A program made the position numbers and the translations under genes. Below, one piece after another: positions 15,859-16,627 of a DNA stretch of 16,627 bases. Source of the DNA: an uncultured Actinomycetes bacterium (lineage in GTDB: Bacteria; Actinomycetota; Actinomycetes; Mycobacteriales; Nakamurellaceae); the NCBI GenBank assembly GCA_937926105.1, contig CALANS010000181.1, positions 1-16,627 on the forward strand, in the 5' to 3' direction. How positions within the stretch are numbered: the stretch's first letter is position 1; each line of letters opens with the position of its first letter. The notes under the pieces were generated by a model. The model was given only the letters and a program-made list of their open reading frames with translations. It searched no databases and had not been told where the DNA came from.

Positions 15859-16627
15859 ATGTCCAGGCATCGGAAGCCAACAACTCGTCGCAGCCCGATC
15901 TGGCGAATCGCGTCCGCTCTGCTAGGGGTCATCTCCCTGGTGGTCGCGATGGCCGTCACCAGCACGGTTGCCTCGGCCGCGGCGACGTCGACGTTCACCG
16001 TCACCGCCGGTGTCGCGGCCACGCCCGCGGGCGGGCTGCCCGGCGGGGACGCGACCACGGCGGCGCTCAAGCTCACGGCGTTCAAGGCCGGGGCGACCGT
16101 TCAGCCCGGCGACCAGCTCACCTACGTCCTGCAGGTGGTCAACAACGCCACCTCGGGCGCCGAGGCCCAGCCGGTGACGGTGGTCGACGACATCTCCGGT
16201 CTGTTGGAGCATGCTGCGATCGCCTCATCCGCCGACGAGTTGGCCGCCGCCGGCATCAGCGTGGACGCCGATGCCGGCACATTGAGCTGGACGCCGGGGT
16301 CCGATGTGGCGCCCGGCCAGTACGCGACGACGTCGTTCCAGGTGACCGTGAACGACGACGTCACCGGCGAGGTGTCGCTGAAGACGGCTGCGGCCCCGCA
16401 GGGTTCGACCTGCGAGGTCGAGAGCTGCGCCACGTCGCTGACCGTGCAGGGGGCGGCAGAGAGTTCGTCCCAGGCACCCGCGAGCAGCGACGAGGCGCCC
16501 ACCACCTCCAGCGATGCCCCGACCTCCAGCGACGCATCCTCCCAGCAGCCCAGCACCTCCCAGCAGCCCAGCACCTCCGAGCAGTCCAGTACCTCCGAGC
16601 AGTCCAGTACCTCCGAGCAGTCCAGTA
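15859..16627 (+). CDS. Exported Ser/Thr-rich repeat protein with a DUF11-like beta domain (C-terminus cut by window)
   Basis: 256 residues are visible. The ATG at 15859 has GGAGA about 9 nt upstream. A basic N-terminus (SRHRKPTTRRSP) and hydrophobic stretch (about 17-40) ending near ASAAA form a signal peptide. Residues about 60-195 look like a beta-sandwich of the DUF11/conserved-repeat type found in surface adhesins: LKLTAFKAGATVQPGDQLTY, VLQVVNNATSGAEAQPVTVVDDI, LSWTPGSDVAPGQ and TSFQVTVNDDVTG. CEVESC (about 184-189) offers a possible disulfide. From about 200 the sequence becomes a Ser/Thr/Gln/Pro stalk that turns into tandem six-residue units (QQPSTS, then EQSSTS) still running at the window edge. 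By analogy it should lead to a cell-wall or membrane anchor further on, but that part is not visible. Probable surface stalk or adhesin; binding partner unknown. Confidence 0.75.
   Translation, partial: MSRHRKPTTRRSPIWRIASALLGVISLVVAMAVTSTVASAAATSTFTVTAGVAATPAGGLPGGDATTAALKLTAFKAGATVQPGDQLTYVLQVVNNATSGAEAQPVTVVDDISGLLEHAAIASSADELAAAGISVDADAGTLSWTPGSDVAPGQYATTSFQVTVNDDVTGEVSLKTAAAPQGSTCEVESCATSLTVQGAAESSSQAPASSDEAPTTSSDAPTSSDASSQQPSTSQQPSTSEQSSTSEQSSTSEQSS
16540..16627 (+). repeat. 18-bp in-frame tandem repeat at the window edge
   Basis: About five units of 18 bp: two of TCCCAGCAGCCCAGCACC followed by three (the last cut) of TCCGAGCAGTCCAGTACC. The latter copies are identical to each other, indicating recent expansion by slippage or recombination. 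The period keeps the reading frame, so copy number changes stalk length without breaking the gene. Confidence 0.92.

Noticed and set aside
16540..16627. CRISPR-like regular repeats
   Set aside because: The repeats are contiguous, 18 bp and in frame with a coding sequence, with no spacers.

Overview
The window comes from a high-GC Actinomycetota chromosome. Codons end mostly in G or C, and GTG starts, GTGA stop/start overlaps and TANNNT -10 elements placed directly before start codons all fit that phylum. The peptide deformylase ends in the WGVPGLSW...[10 protein letters not shown] tail that I recall from mycobacterial Def, which suggests Mycobacteriales or a close relative such as the Nakamurella group. 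The genus cannot be fixed from sequence alone.

Layout. (1) 1-1480, minus: secreted Kelch beta-propeller protein with C-terminal SLH (S-layer homology) repeats, cut by the window edge. (2) 1586-3350, minus: a two-gene sugar-phosphate operon, a SIS-domain isomerase/deaminase followed by a class II aldolase. It diverges from cysS across a region holding a widely spaced 21-bp inverted repeat and a compact dyad. (3) 3608-6049, plus: cysS and rlmB. (4) 6180-8880, plus: a translationally coupled zinc/manganese ABC importer (lipoprotein, ATPase, permease) whose promoter carries a Fur-family (Zur-like) palindrome. (5) 9021-11449: an orphan MsiK/UgpC-type sugar-importer ATPase (minus) divergent from a LacI-family regulator (plus), with a LacI-type operator between them. 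(6) 11593-13947, minus: a fused trehalose-6-phosphate synthase/phosphatase. (7) 14067-14648, minus: def. (8) 14880-16627, plus: two exported surface proteins of unknown function, the second cut by the window edge inside an 18-bp coding repeat.

How it fits together. Most of the window is housekeeping (cysS, rlmB, def) or carbon and metal physiology: sugar-phosphate conversion, metal uptake, an ATPase that probably serves several sugar importers, and trehalose synthesis. Both ends hold surface proteins. I see no tRNA, rRNA, CRISPR array, transposase, prophage or toxin-antitoxin locus, and no obviously new multi-gene system. The observations most worth following are a decapeptide (ISLIPPTSSA) kept identical in two copies despite different codons in an unknown surface protein, three genes that look leaderless, the inverted-repeat architecture upstream of the SIS/aldolase operon, and a convergent intergenic region able to form alternative hairpins.
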